This document shows, piece by piece, positions 27,192 to 34,358 of a DNA stretch of 64,000 nt; the stretch's first letter is position 1; each line of letters opens with the position of its first letter. The stretch comes from Mesorhizobium sp. (lineage in GTDB: Bacteria > Pseudomonadota > Alphaproteobacteria > Rhizobiales > Rhizobiaceae). The translations under genes and the position numbers were made by a program. The stretch lies in contig NZ_JAFKID010000010.1 of NCBI RefSeq assembly GCF_017306545.1, positions 62,001 to 126,000 on the forward strand, given 5' to 3'. Below the pieces are notes generated by a model, which saw nothing but the letters and a program-made list of their open reading frames with translations, was not told the DNA's origin and searched no databases.

Positions 27192-27213
27192 TCCTGACAG
27201 ACTGCTGTCAGGA
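27192..27213. promoter_or_regulatory. Inverted repeat CCTGACA-N6-TGTCAGG, site 1
   Basis: TCCTGACAG and CTGTCAGGA (9-bp perfect arms, 4-bp centre), 44 bp upstream of the DUF1127 start. A near-identical site lies at 28182-28205. A -10-like GATACT follows 11 bp after TGTCAG (27223-27228), the same spacing as at site 2. It may be an operator or activator site of the nearby YafY/WYL regulator (inference). Confidence 0.5.
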
Positions 27214-27257
27214 GCCCTGTGCGATACTGCCTCCATCAAAATCGACAGGAGGTTGTC

Positions 27258-27428
27258 ATGAAAGAGAGCGCGCTGTTTTCCGGTATGAGGACCTATCTCG
27301 GCAAGGTCCGCACCCTGCGCAACGAAAGCCGTACCCGCCGTCTGCTCGGCAATCTGCCGCTTAGCGTGCAGAAGGATATCGGCTGGCCGGATCGCGACGA
27401 CAATCGCTTCCGCCGCAATTTCCGCTAG
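27258..27428 (+). CDS. DUF1127-like small protein, stop codon supplied by repeat
   Basis: 56-aa basic protein (MKESALFSGMRTYLGKVRTL) with a DUF1127-like end (LPLSVQKDIGWPDRDDNRFR). AGGAGGT lies 4 bp before the ATG at 27258, a very strong ribosome site. The TAG stop at 27426 is the first triplet of the 105-bp palindromic repeat copy B, so the original C-terminus may have been different. An inverted repeat lies upstream. Function unknown; DUF1127 mini-proteins are often stress-linked regulators of RNA or transport. Confidence 0.82.
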   Translation: MKESALFSGMRTYLGKVRTLRNESRTRRLLGNLPLSVQKDIGWPDRDDNRFRRNFR

Positions 27429-27530
27429 ATCGTTTCACCGTTTCACGGAAATGGCGCAACGATCTATCTTTTCGCTTTAGCCGCATTTGTGCGGCGCCAG
27501 ATGATTCCGTCTGGCTGCAAAATGCTCTAG
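27426..27530 (+). repeat. 105-bp CTAG-ended palindromic repeat, copy B
   Basis: It is 94% identical (99/105) to copy A at 10574-10678, in the same orientation and of the same length. The changes inside stems keep pairing as G-U (GAAATGG against CCGTTTC, GCCAGATG against CGTCTGGC), which points to selection on the folded form or recent spread. Its first triplet TAG ends the DUF1127 frame. No coding content of its own. Confidence 0.92.
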
Positions 27531-27597
27531 CCGGCACCTTGGCAAACCGCCGGCGGCCACCCAGATAGAGGGGCCGACGAGCGAACAGGAGGACAGC

Positions 27598-28188
27598 TTG
27601 TCAGAACCGAAGAAGATCGGCTTCGTCTTCATCCCCGCTTTCGCCGATTGGGAATTCGGGCTGTTGTCAGGCCCGGCGGCGGACTGGTTCGGCCTGAAGA
27701 CCGTGGCGCTGACGCCAGGCGGCCAGCCGGTGACGTCGATCGGCGGCTTCGGCCTGAACGGCGCGCGTTCCTTCCATCCGGCGGAGAATGCCGATCTCGA
27801 CGCCGTCGCCGTCATCGGCTCCGACACATGGCCGAGCGCGGACGCGCCGGACGTTTCTCCGCTGTTGCACGCTGTCGCGGAGCGCGGTGGCCTGGTCGGC
27901 GGCATCTGCGGCGGCACGCTGGCGCTGGCGCGCGCCGGCCTGTTCGATGGCGTCGAACACACCAGCAACGGACGCGACTGGATTCTCAAGCATCTGCCGG
28001 ACTATGCCGGGCGGGAGCGTTATCGCGATGTGCCGCATGCCGTTGCCGATGGTCACATCGTATCGGCGCCGGGCTCCGCGCCGGGCACCTTCGCGGTCGA
28101 ATTCCTGGCCGCGCTGCTGCCCGGAAAGGCCGGTCAGTTCGCCGAGATGCGGGCGCTGTTCGCCGGGGAGTACGGCAAAGCCTCCTGA
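27598..28188 (+). CDS. DJ-1/PfpI family protein
   Basis: 196-aa protein of the class I glutamine-amidotransferase-like fold. The nucleophile elbow is VGGICGGTLALARAGLF with Cys at the elbow (about residue 102), and a His follows in VEHTSNGRDW. Members include glyoxalase III, deglycases and regulators, so the reaction cannot be fixed. The start is a TTG at 27598; ACAGGAGG stands 5 bp before it and no in-frame ATG fits. An inverted-repeat operator overlaps the stop codon. Confidence 0.82.
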   Translation: MSEPKKIGFVFIPAFADWEFGLLSGPAADWFGLKTVALTPGGQPVTSIGGFGLNGARSFHPAENADLDAVAVIGSDTWPSADAPDVSPLLHAVAERGGLVGGICGGTLALARAGLFDGVEHTSNGRDWILKHLPDYAGRERYRDVPHAVADGHIVSAPGSAPGTFAVEFLAALLPGKAGQFAEMRALFAGEYGKAS

Positions 28189-28205
28189 CATCATGCTGTC
28201 AGGAG
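28182..28205. promoter_or_regulatory. Inverted repeat CCTGACA-N6-TGTCAGG, site 2
   Basis: CTCCTGACA and TGTCAGGAG (9-bp perfect arms, 6-bp centre TCATGC). It overlaps the PfpI gene stop and precedes the YafY regulator by about 160 bp. A -10-like CATAAG starts 11 bp after TGTCAG, as at site 1. Autoregulation by the YafY/WYL protein is the simplest reading. Confidence 0.5.
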
Positions 28206-28256
28206 CACGATGGCATAAGAACGCGCCTTGGGCCGGGGGCCGAAAGGACGTTTGTC

Positions 28257-28346
28257 ATGAGTGGTCGGACGGTTCGATTGAACGCGATCGGCTTCAACGG
28301 TATCGAGCCCGCCCGGCTGTGCCGGCATCGACGGCTCGAACGATAA
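28257..28346 (+). CDS. Possible 29-aa leader ORF upstream of YafY regulator
   Basis: ATG at 28257 with AAAGGACG upstream; the peptide starts MSGRTVRLNAIGFNGIEPAR and ends in Arg-rich LCRHRRLER. It stops 17 bp before the regulator start. It could be a leader peptide or a leftover gene start. Coding is uncertain. Confidence 0.25.
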   Translation: MSGRTVRLNAIGFNGIEPARLCRHRRLER

Positions 28347-28363
28347 GACCGGGGGTACGAACG

Positions 28364-29080
28364 ATGCGACGAGCCGACAGGCTTTTCCAGATCGTCCAAC
28401 ATTTGCGCGGCGGCCGGCTGGTCACGGCGCAGAAGCTCGGCGTCTGGCTGGAAGTATCCGAACGCACCATCTACCGCGATATCGCCGACCTGCAATCGAC
28501 CGGCGTGCCGATCGACGGCGAGGCGGGTGTCGGCTACATGATGAGGGAGGGTTTCGACCTTCCGCCGCTGATGTTTACTCGTGACGAGATCGTCGCCCTG
28601 GTGGCCGGTGCCCGCATGGTGCGCGCCTTCGGCGGCGCCGCGATGGCGCGGGCGGCCGACGAGGCGCTGGTGAAGATCGGCGCGGTGCTGCCGGACGCCG
28701 AAAAGGACCGCATCGCCCGCACCGAGATCCACACGCCGATGTGGGTGGTCAGCGACACCGACCGCGCCAACATCGACCTGATCGAGCGCGCGGTGGAAAA
28801 GCGGCAGGTGCTGACCATCGACTATCGCGACGAGGCCGGCCGCGGTTCCGAGCGCGACATCCGCCCGCTCGGCCTGTGGTTCTGGGGCAAGGTTTGGACG
28901 CTGGTCGCCTGGTGCGAGATGCGCGGCGATTTCCGCGCCTTCCGCGTCGACCGCATCGGCGCCGTCGTCATCGCCGGCCGTATCTTCAAGCCGGAACGCG
29001 GCAAACAGCTCGCCGATTTCTACCGCGCCGTCGAGCGCAGCGAAGCCTATGGCATGGGGCCGACGGCCAGGGGAGCCTGA
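28364..29080 (+). CDS. YafY-type regulator with HTH and WYL domains
   Basis: 238-aa DeoR-like transcription factor. The N-terminal HTH_11 domain is MRRADRLFQIVQHLRGGRLV through SERTIYRDIADLQSTGVPID. The WYL domain spans about residues 140-215 (KRQVLTIDYRDEAGRGSERD, RPLGLWFWGKVWTLVAWCEM). WYL domains bind small ligands or nucleic acids and can turn such factors into activators. GGGGG precedes the ATG at 28364. Paired inverted repeats nearby (27192, 28182) are candidate binding sites. Confidence 0.88.
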   Translation: MRRADRLFQIVQHLRGGRLVTAQKLGVWLEVSERTIYRDIADLQSTGVPIDGEAGVGYMMREGFDLPPLMFTRDEIVALVAGARMVRAFGGAAMARAADEALVKIGAVLPDAEKDRIARTEIHTPMWVVSDTDRANIDLIERAVEKRQVLTIDYRDEAGRGSERDIRPLGLWFWGKVWTLVAWCEMRGDFRAFRVDRIGAVVIAGRIFKPERGKQLADFYRAVERSEAYGMGPTARGA

Positions 29081-29095
29081 AAGGCTCCCAGCGGC

Positions 29096-29788
29096 CTATT
29101 CCTCGTCTTCGTCCTCGGGCTTCGATTTCAGCGCCGACAGCTTGGCGAAGACGGCGTTGGCGTCGAGTTCCTCGTCCTCGTCGCGCGGCTTCGGCTGCTC
29201 GGGCACCAGCCGCTCGGTCAGCGAGGCCGGCAGCAGCGTGTCGCCGGTCGGCTGCGGCGCTTCGCGGCCGCGCGAGGCGCGCTGCACTTCGAGGTCGAGA
29301 TCGATCTGCGAGGCGAGGCCGAGCGTCACCGGGTCCATCGGCACGAGGTTGGCGGCGTTCCAGTGCTTGCGCTCGCGGATCTGCTCGATGGTCGACTTGG
29401 TCGTGCCGACGAGGCGCGAAATCTGCGCGTCCTTCAGTTCGGGATGGTTGCGCACCAGCCACAGGATGGCGTTCGGCCGGTCCTGGCGCTTCGACAGCGG
29501 CGTGTAGCGCGGCCCCTTGCGCTTGGATTCCGGCACCCGCACCTTCGGCTCCGAAAGCTTGAGGCGGTAGTTCGTGTCCTTCTCGCCGTGGGCGATTTCC
29601 TCGCGCGTCAGCTGGCCGGTGATGATCGGGTCCATGCCCTTGATGCCCTGCGCCGACTCGCCGTCGGCGATCGCCTTCACTTCGAGCGGATGCAGCGAGC
29701 AGAACTGCGCGATCTGATCGAAGGAGAGCGCTGTGTTGTCGACCAGCCAGACGGCGGTCGCCTTGGGCATGAGCAGCGTGTTGGCCAT
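29096..29788 (-). CDS. trcR: Cell cycle transcriptional regulator TrcR (DUF1013)
   Basis: 230-aa protein of the DUF1013 family, confined to alphaproteobacteria; in Caulobacter TrcR associates with RNA polymerase and affects ctrA transcription. The sequence shows MANTLLMPKATAVWLVDNTA, two helix-turn-helix-like regions (LSFDQIAQFCSLHPLEVKAI; LKDAQISRLVGTTKSTIEQI), and a highly acidic tail (KPEDEDEE). The start at 29788 has AGGA in front. A GC-rich hairpin lies in the leader and a strong promoter further upstream. Confidence 0.9.
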   Translation of the reverse strand: MANTLLMPKATAVWLVDNTALSFDQIAQFCSLHPLEVKAIADGESAQGIKGMDPIITGQLTREEIAHGEKDTNYRLKLSEPKVRVPESKRKGPRYTPLSKRQDRPNAILWLVRNHPELKDAQISRLVGTTKSTIEQIRERKHWNAANLVPMDPVTLGLASQIDLDLEVQRASRGREAPQPTGDTLLPASLTERLVPEQPKPRDEDEELDANAVFAKLSALKSKPEDEDEE

Positions 29789-29807
29789 CAGATAAATCCT
29801 TCTCGTT

Positions 29808-29829
29808 CGCCCGCGTCCCGACGCGGGCG
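29808..29829 (-). promoter_or_regulatory. Stem-loop in the trcR leader
   Basis: CGCCCGCGTC and GACGCGGGCG: 10-bp perfect arms with a 2-bp centre, ending 19 bp before the trcR ATG. On the minus strand no T-tract follows, so it is not a terminator. It may affect mRNA stability or ribosome access. Confidence 0.4.
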
Positions 29830-29864
29830 GTGGTACAAGGCCACCAATTAGGGAAATCGCGGCG

Positions 29865-29893
29865 TATATAACCGCTCCCGGCCCGCTTCGCAA
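29865..29893 (-). promoter_or_regulatory. Candidate sigma-70 promoter of trcR
   Basis: Minus strand: TTGCGA (29893-29888), 17-bp spacer, TATATA (29870-29865). Good match at ideal spacing; the leader would be about 70 nt and would contain the stem-loop at 29808-29829. Confidence 0.55.
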
Positions 29894-29960
29894 CGATTTT
29901 GGACGCCAGGCACCCAAATGGTCCGCACGACAATTCCTACGAGCGGGCCGAATCGGCACG

Positions 29961-31145
29961 CTATCCCAAAAGATTGCGCGCCGTACGCATGAAAATGCGG
30001 GCGCCGATTGCGATGAGATCGTCGGGGAAATCGTAGTCGGGATTGTGCAGCGCCGGATGCCGTTCGCCGGCACCGAGGAAAAACATCGCCGAAGGCGCGG
30101 CGTGGCCGAAAATGCCGAAATCCTCCGATGCGCGCATGGGCAGGCTGCCCTCGCCATGGACGACGCCCTCTTCATCCATGGCGGCGCGCAGATGGTCCAC
30201 CGCCGCCGGTGCGTTCATGCTGGCGACAAAGATTTCGTGATAGTCGATCGCGAAGGCAAGGCCGTGCGCGCCGGCGATACGCGCCACATGCGCCTCGGCG
30301 GCGGCGGCGAGGCCGGCCATGCGCTCGTCGAGCCGCGTGCGCAACGTCGCCCATACCTCTGCGCGGCCGGGCGCAACCCCGAACACCGCTTCGCCCATGG
30401 CGGCGTGCGTGACCGTCACCATGCCGAAATCGTCCTCGGTGAAAGCGCCGCCGCCGAGCGTTGCCAGCACCGGCATCAGTTCGCTGACCGCCAGCATCGG
30501 CGACGTGCCGGTCTCCGGTATCGAGGAATGCGCCGTCTTGCCCTCCAGCACGATGCGCATGCCGCGCGAGGCGCAGTTGACCACGCCGGGCTTCAGCCTG
30601 GCCTCGCCGAAGGGGATGCCCGGCAGGTTGTGCAGCGAGAAGGAGAAATCCGGCGCGATCGCCGCAAAGCGCGGGTCCGCGACCACCCCGGCCGCGCCGT
30701 CGCCCGTCTCCTCGGCCGGCTGGAACATCAGGACGACGCGGCCGCTCGCCGGCTGGCGGCGGCCGAACTGCCGGCCGAGCGCGGCGAGGATCGCGGTGTG
30801 ACCGTCATGGCCGCACATGTGCGACTTGCCGGGCACCTGCGAGGCGTGCGGCACGCCCGACAATTCCTCGATCGGCAGGGCGTCGAGCTCGGAGCGGAAC
30901 AACAGCGTCGAACCCGGCCTGCCGCTGTCGTAGATCATCGCGACGCCATGGCCGCCGAGCCCGGTCAGCACCGCGTCAGGCTTGGTGTCGGCCAGAAAGG
31001 CGACGACTTCGCGCGCGGTCGCTTTCTCCTCGTTGGAGAGTTCCGGCTGCCGGTGCAGCGCGCGCCGCCAGGCGACGAGTTCGATCAGGTCCTGGTTGGT
31101 CAGGGACAAGGCGGCCTCCAAATCCGGTTCAGGGGCGGCAACCAT
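29961..31145 (-). CDS. M20 family amidohydrolase (hippurate hydrolase type)
   Basis: About 394-aa metal-dependent hydrolase of the M20D group, which cleaves N-acyl amino acids and related amides. Metal and catalytic motifs are in MCGHDGHTAILAALG, LMFQPAEETGDGA and the SEDFGIFGH segment, and the dimerisation domain insert is seen between (EGKTAHSSIPETGTSP). The start is unsure: ATG 31145 is used, but a TTG at 31109 has GGAGG six bases before it. It lies downstream of the deiodinase-like gene, separated by a terminator-like hairpin. Confidence 0.87.
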   Translation of the reverse strand: MVAAPEPDLEAALSLTNQDLIELVAWRRALHRQPELSNEEKATAREVVAFLADTKPDAVLTGLGGHGVAMIYDSGRPGSTLLFRSELDALPIEELSGVPHASQVPGKSHMCGHDGHTAILAALGRQFGRRQPASGRVVLMFQPAEETGDGAAGVVADPRFAAIAPDFSFSLHNLPGIPFGEARLKPGVVNCASRGMRIVLEGKTAHSSIPETGTSPMLAVSELMPVLATLGGGAFTEDDFGMVTVTHAAMGEAVFGVAPGRAEVWATLRTRLDERMAGLAAAAEAHVARIAGAHGLAFAIDYHEIFVASMNAPAAVDHLRAAMDEEGVVHGEGSLPMRASEDFGIFGHAAPSAMFFLGAGERHPALHNPDYDFPDDLIAIGARIFMRTARNLLG

Positions 31146-31164
31146 CCCGTGCCGGACCGGCTGC

Positions 31165-31202
31165 AAAAAGGTGCAGGGGCCGGGAAAAGACCGGCCAGCA
31201 CC
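31165..31202 (-). terminator. Terminator between deiodinase-like gene and M20 gene
   Basis: On the minus strand, GGTGC-T-GGCCGG pairs with CCGGCC-CCT-GCACC around a TCTTTTC loop and is followed by TTTTT. It stands 36 bp beyond the stop of the deiodinase-like gene and only 20 bp before the ATG at 31145, so the M20 gene depends on read-through or on a promoter I cannot see. Confidence 0.6.
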
Positions 31203-31237
31203 CCCTCCGGATCGGAGGCCCGGATCGCAAGCCCGAA

Positions 31238-31921
31238 TCAGAGAAACGTCACGATCTCCGCCAGCGGCTTCTTTTCCATGGCGTGCGCGGGAACGGTCGC
31301 GCCCTCTTTCGGATAGCCGACCACCATCAGGATATAAGGCTTGTCGTGCGGGTCGCGGCCGCAGATCTCGTTGAGGAAGCTCATCGGGTTCGGCGTGTGG
31401 GTGAGCGCGACCAGCCCGGCCCGGTGGACGGCGGCGATCAGCAGGCCGGTGGCGATCGAAACCGATTCCGGCACGTAGTAGTTCTTCCGCTTGACCCCGT
31501 CGGCGGAGCGGCTGCGGCGTTCGCCGAAAATGCAGATCAGCCACGGCGCTTCTTCGAGGAAAGGTTTCGAGGCATCGGTGCCGAGCGGCGCCAGCGCCGC
31601 AAGCCATTCCTCGCCGGCGCGGCCTTCGTAGAAGGCGCGCTCCTCGACCTCGGCCGCTTCGCGGATGCGCTTCTTGATGGCCGGATCGCCGATGACGGCG
31701 AAATGCCAGGGCTGGTGGTTGGCGCCGTTGGGCGCCGTGCCCGCCGTCAGGATGCAGGTTTCGATGATGTCGCGCGGCACCGGCCGCGTGGAGAACTCGC
31801 GCACCGTGTGGCGCGCCCGCATCTCGGCATAGAAGGCCTCGGCATTGGCCCGCATCTCCTCCAGCGGAAGCTCGCGATAGTCGGGCAGCGGCACGGGATG
31901 GTAGCCGACGGCAGCGTTCAT
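31238..31921 (-). CDS. Nitroreductase-fold flavoprotein, iodotyrosine deiodinase-like
   Basis: 227-aa FMN enzyme. The FMN-binding start [20 protein letters not shown] and [16 protein letters not shown] are like iodotyrosine deiodinase (IYD). In the active-site lid, Glu94, Tyr98 and Lys119 occur at the same spacing (4 and 21 residues) as the Glu-Tyr-Lys triad that holds the amino-acid zwitterion in human IYD. The C-terminal block [20 protein letters not shown] and [13 protein letters not shown] also fits. Probable role: reductive dehalogenation of a halotyrosine or a related reduction; inferred. GGGAGAGG precedes the start, and a tandem GntR operator lies in front. Confidence 0.82.
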   Translation of the reverse strand: MNAAVGYHPVPLPDYRELPLEEMRANAEAFYAEMRARHTVREFSTRPVPRDIIETCILTAGTAPNGANHQPWHFAVIGDPAIKKRIREAAEVEERAFYEGRAGEEWLAALAPLGTDASKPFLEEAPWLICIFGERRSRSADGVKRKNYYVPESVSIATGLLIAAVHRAGLVALTHTPNPMSFLNEICGRDPHDKPYILMVVGYPKEGATVPAHAMEKKPLAEIVTFL

Positions 31922-31934
31922 GATCCTCTCCCAT

Positions 31935-31962
31935 GATTGTCTGACAATCTTGTCAGACAATC
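31935..31962. promoter_or_regulatory. Tandem FCD-GntR operator
   Basis: A 28-bp perfect palindrome: arm GATTGTCTGACAA, centre TC, arm TTGTCAGACAATC. Each arm is itself the 11-bp palindrome TTGTCnGACAA, so two dimer sites stand side by side. It lies 14 bp upstream of the deiodinase-like gene, directly after the FCD-GntR gene, and is the likely target of that protein. Confidence 0.75.
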
Positions 31963-31987
31963 ACAACGGACGCAAGCCCGCTTCCCG

Positions 31988-32662
31988 TCAGGCCGCGAAA
32001 TGGCTGTCCGGCAGTTTCTGCACCAGCCTGCGGGACGAATCGACATGCTCCCGCATCGCCGTTTCCGCCGCATCTGTGTCGCCCGCCAGGATCGCCTCGG
32101 CGACGCGCCGGTGCTCGGCATGGCTGTCGAAGACCCGCCGCCGATCGACCAGCATGCGGAATTGCAGCCAGTAGATGGAGTTCGATAGCCGCGTCAGCGT
32201 CTCGGACAGGAGCGGATTGTCGGCGGCTTCGGCAAACAGCGCATGGAACGCCGCGTTGGCCTGCGTGAAGGCCGGCATGTCGCTCGCCTCGACGGCGCGG
32301 TCCATGTCGGCCTGGAGCGCCAGCAGCCGCGCCGGAGCCTGCCGCAAGGTCGGCAGCGCCAGCCGCACCGCAAGCGCCTCCAGGGCACCGCGCACGACGA
32401 ACAGGTTGTCGACCTCGCGGCGCGACAGCATGCGCACGGTGACGCCGCGATGCGGCTCGAAACCGAGCAGCCCGTCCGCCGTCAGGCGGCGGAAGGCCTC
32501 GCGCACGGAGGAGCGCGAGGCTCCGAGCCGAGCGGCGAAATCCGCCTCCATCAGCCGTTGGCCGGGCGCAAGCTGCCCGGCCCTCACCGCCGCGGTGACG
32601 GCCAGCACGATCTTCTGAACGGTCGATGTGCCGCTTGCCGGATCGGTCGCATCCAGGATCAT
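31988..32662 (-). CDS. GntR family regulator, FCD subfamily
   Basis: About 224 aa: an N-terminal winged helix (LAPGQRLMEADFAARLGASR, SSVREAFRRLTADGLLGFEP) and an FCD ligand domain (residues 80-215) with conserved polar/His positions (NAAFHALFAEAADNPLL, SHAEHRRVAEAILAGD) that in this family bind a metal and a carboxylate effector. The start at 32662 (MILDATDP) has AGGA upstream; an alternative at 32704 adds 14 residues. The 28-bp palindrome right after the gene suggests it represses the deiodinase-like gene. Confidence 0.87.
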   Translation of the reverse strand: MILDATDPASGTSTVQKIVLAVTAAVRAGQLAPGQRLMEADFAARLGASRSSVREAFRRLTADGLLGFEPHRGVTVRMLSRREVDNLFVVRGALEALAVRLALPTLRQAPARLLALQADMDRAVEASDMPAFTQANAAFHALFAEAADNPLLSETLTRLSNSIYWLQFRMLVDRRRVFDSHAEHRRVAEAILAGDTDAAETAMREHVDSSRRLVQKLPDSHFAA

Positions 32663-32710
32663 GTCAAAGGGTCCTGACCCTGGTTGAAGCAAGGCGGCGG
32701 ACAAGTCCCG

Positions 32711-34198
32711 TCACGCCCGGCCGTAGCGCTGTTCAAGATGGCGGATGAAATAGCCGGCGTCGAGGGGTTCCCCGGTGGCGCGCTCGATCAGTTCCGGCGT
32801 CGACCAGCGCGAGCCCTGCGACCAGATCTTTTCGCCCCGCCAGGCATTGATCGCCGTCAGGTCGCCGGCCGCGAGATCGGCGTCGGCCGCCGGATGATCC
32901 TTGACCAGCGCCGCCCATTGCTGCGCCGCCATCATGGCGCCCAGCGTGTAGGAAGGGAAGTAGCCGAAAGCGCCGCTCGGCCAGTGCACGTCCTGCATCG
33001 GCCCGTCGGCGGGATTGTCGATGGTGGAAAGGTCGAGATAGGCGCGCATCTTCGCGTCCCAAGCTTCCGGCAGTTCGGCGACCTGCAACGTGCCGGCGAC
33101 GAGATCCTGTTCGAGTTCATAGCGCAGGATGACGTGCAGCGGATACGTCACTTCGTCGGCATCGACCCTGATCAGCCCGCGCTCGACATGGTGCACATGC
33201 GCCAGCATGTCGCCCGGCGCCCATTCTTCCCCGAGATGCCGTTCCACCACCGGCAGCGCCCAGCGCCAGAAGGCGGGGTTGCGGCCGACCTGCTTTTCGA
33301 CGAACAGGCTCTGGCTTTCGTGCACGGCCATGCCGCGCGCCTTGCCGAGCGGCCAATGCGACCAGTCTTTCGGCAGGTTCTGTTCGTAGAGCGCATGGCC
33401 GCTCTCGTGCAGCACGCCCATCAGCGCCGAGAGAAACTCGCCGGTGCGGTAGCGCGTGGTGATGCGCACGTCGGTCGGCACGCCGCCGCAGAACGGGTGA
33501 TGCGACACAGAGAGGCTGCCGCGCGTGAGGTCGAAGCCGACCGCCGCCATCATGGCGAGCCCCAGCTCGCGCTGCTTTTCGGCCGGATAGGTGCCGGATA
33601 GCGTCTTCAGCGGTCGCTTCGCCAGCCGTTCTTCCTGCACCGCGAGCGCCTCAGGGACGAAATCCTTCAGGAAACGCTTCAACTCGGCGAAGACCGGCGT
33701 GATGGCGGCGGCACGGTTGCCGGGATCGTACTGCTCCATCAGCGCGTCGTAGGGCGCGAGGCCGAGAGCGTCCGCGCGCATCGCCGCCTCCTCGCGCACC
33801 AGCGCCACCACGCCTTCGAGCGCCGGCAAAAAGCCGGCCCAGTCGTTCCTGGCGCGGAGGTCGCGCCACAATTGCTCGCAGCGGAGCCGCGCCGCCGTCT
33901 GGCGCTCGACGAACTCCGCCGGCAGGCAGGTCAGGTTGGTGTGGTGGCGCTTGAATTCGCGCAACGCCGCAAGCTGGTCCTCGTTCAGCGCTTCGCCCTC
34001 GGCCGCGGCGATCCAGTCGGCAATCTCGGGCGCGGTCGCCTGGCGGTGATAGAGGCCGGCAAGCATGGACAGCGCCTCGGCCCGCTTCTCGCCGCCGCCC
34101 ACCGCCATATGCGTGGCCTCGTCGGCGCCGAGGATGGCGACCGCATGTTCCAGCGCCTCCAGCCTGTGGCCGAGTTCGTCGAGTTTCTGGAAAGACAT
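32711..34198 (-). CDS. Carboxypeptidase M32 (Taq family)
   Basis: 495-aa zinc metallocarboxypeptidase removing C-terminal residues from peptides in the cytoplasm. The HExxH zinc motif is in LHESGHALYEQNLP (about residue 267), the third ligand region is VHESQSLFVEKQVGRNPAFW, and the family motifs HPFCGGVPTDVRITTRY and DEVTYPLHVILRYELE are intact. Full length. It starts 49 bp upstream of the GntR gene on the minus strand but reads as a separate unit. Confidence 0.94.
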   Translation of the reverse strand: MSFQKLDELGHRLEALEHAVAILGADEATHMAVGGGEKRAEALSMLAGLYHRQATAPEIADWIAAAEGEALNEDQLAALREFKRHHTNLTCLPAEFVERQTAARLRCEQLWRDLRARNDWAGFLPALEGVVALVREEAAMRADALGLAPYDALMEQYDPGNRAAAITPVFAELKRFLKDFVPEALAVQEERLAKRPLKTLSGTYPAEKQRELGLAMMAAVGFDLTRGSLSVSHHPFCGGVPTDVRITTRYRTGEFLSALMGVLHESGHALYEQNLPKDWSHWPLGKARGMAVHESQSLFVEKQVGRNPAFWRWALPVVERHLGEEWAPGDMLAHVHHVERGLIRVDADEVTYPLHVILRYELEQDLVAGTLQVAELPEAWDAKMRAYLDLSTIDNPADGPMQDVHWPSGAFGYFPSYTLGAMMAAQQWAALVKDHPAADADLAAGDLTAINAWRGEKIWSQGSRWSTPELIERATGEPLDAGYFIRHLEQRYGRA

Positions 34199-34306
34199 CG
34201 CGGGCTCCTGTTCGAGAAGCCCGGAAGGGAGCGCGATTCGCCGGCAACCGCAAGCCGCTTGCGACCATGCCCCATATTCGCGAGCCGGGCGCGACCGAAA
34301 AAGCAG

Positions 34307-34331
34307 GAAGCGGCGGGAAACCCGCCGCTTC
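34307..34331 (-). terminator. Terminator of the secreted-protein gene at 34359
   Basis: Stem GAAGCGGCGGG / CCCGCCGCTTC (11 bp) with AAA loop; on the minus strand it is followed by CTGCTTTTTCGG. Lies 28 bp beyond the stop of the small secreted protein gene. Confidence 0.75.
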
Positions 34332-34358
34332 GCAATCTATTGACCAGGGCCGTGGGAA

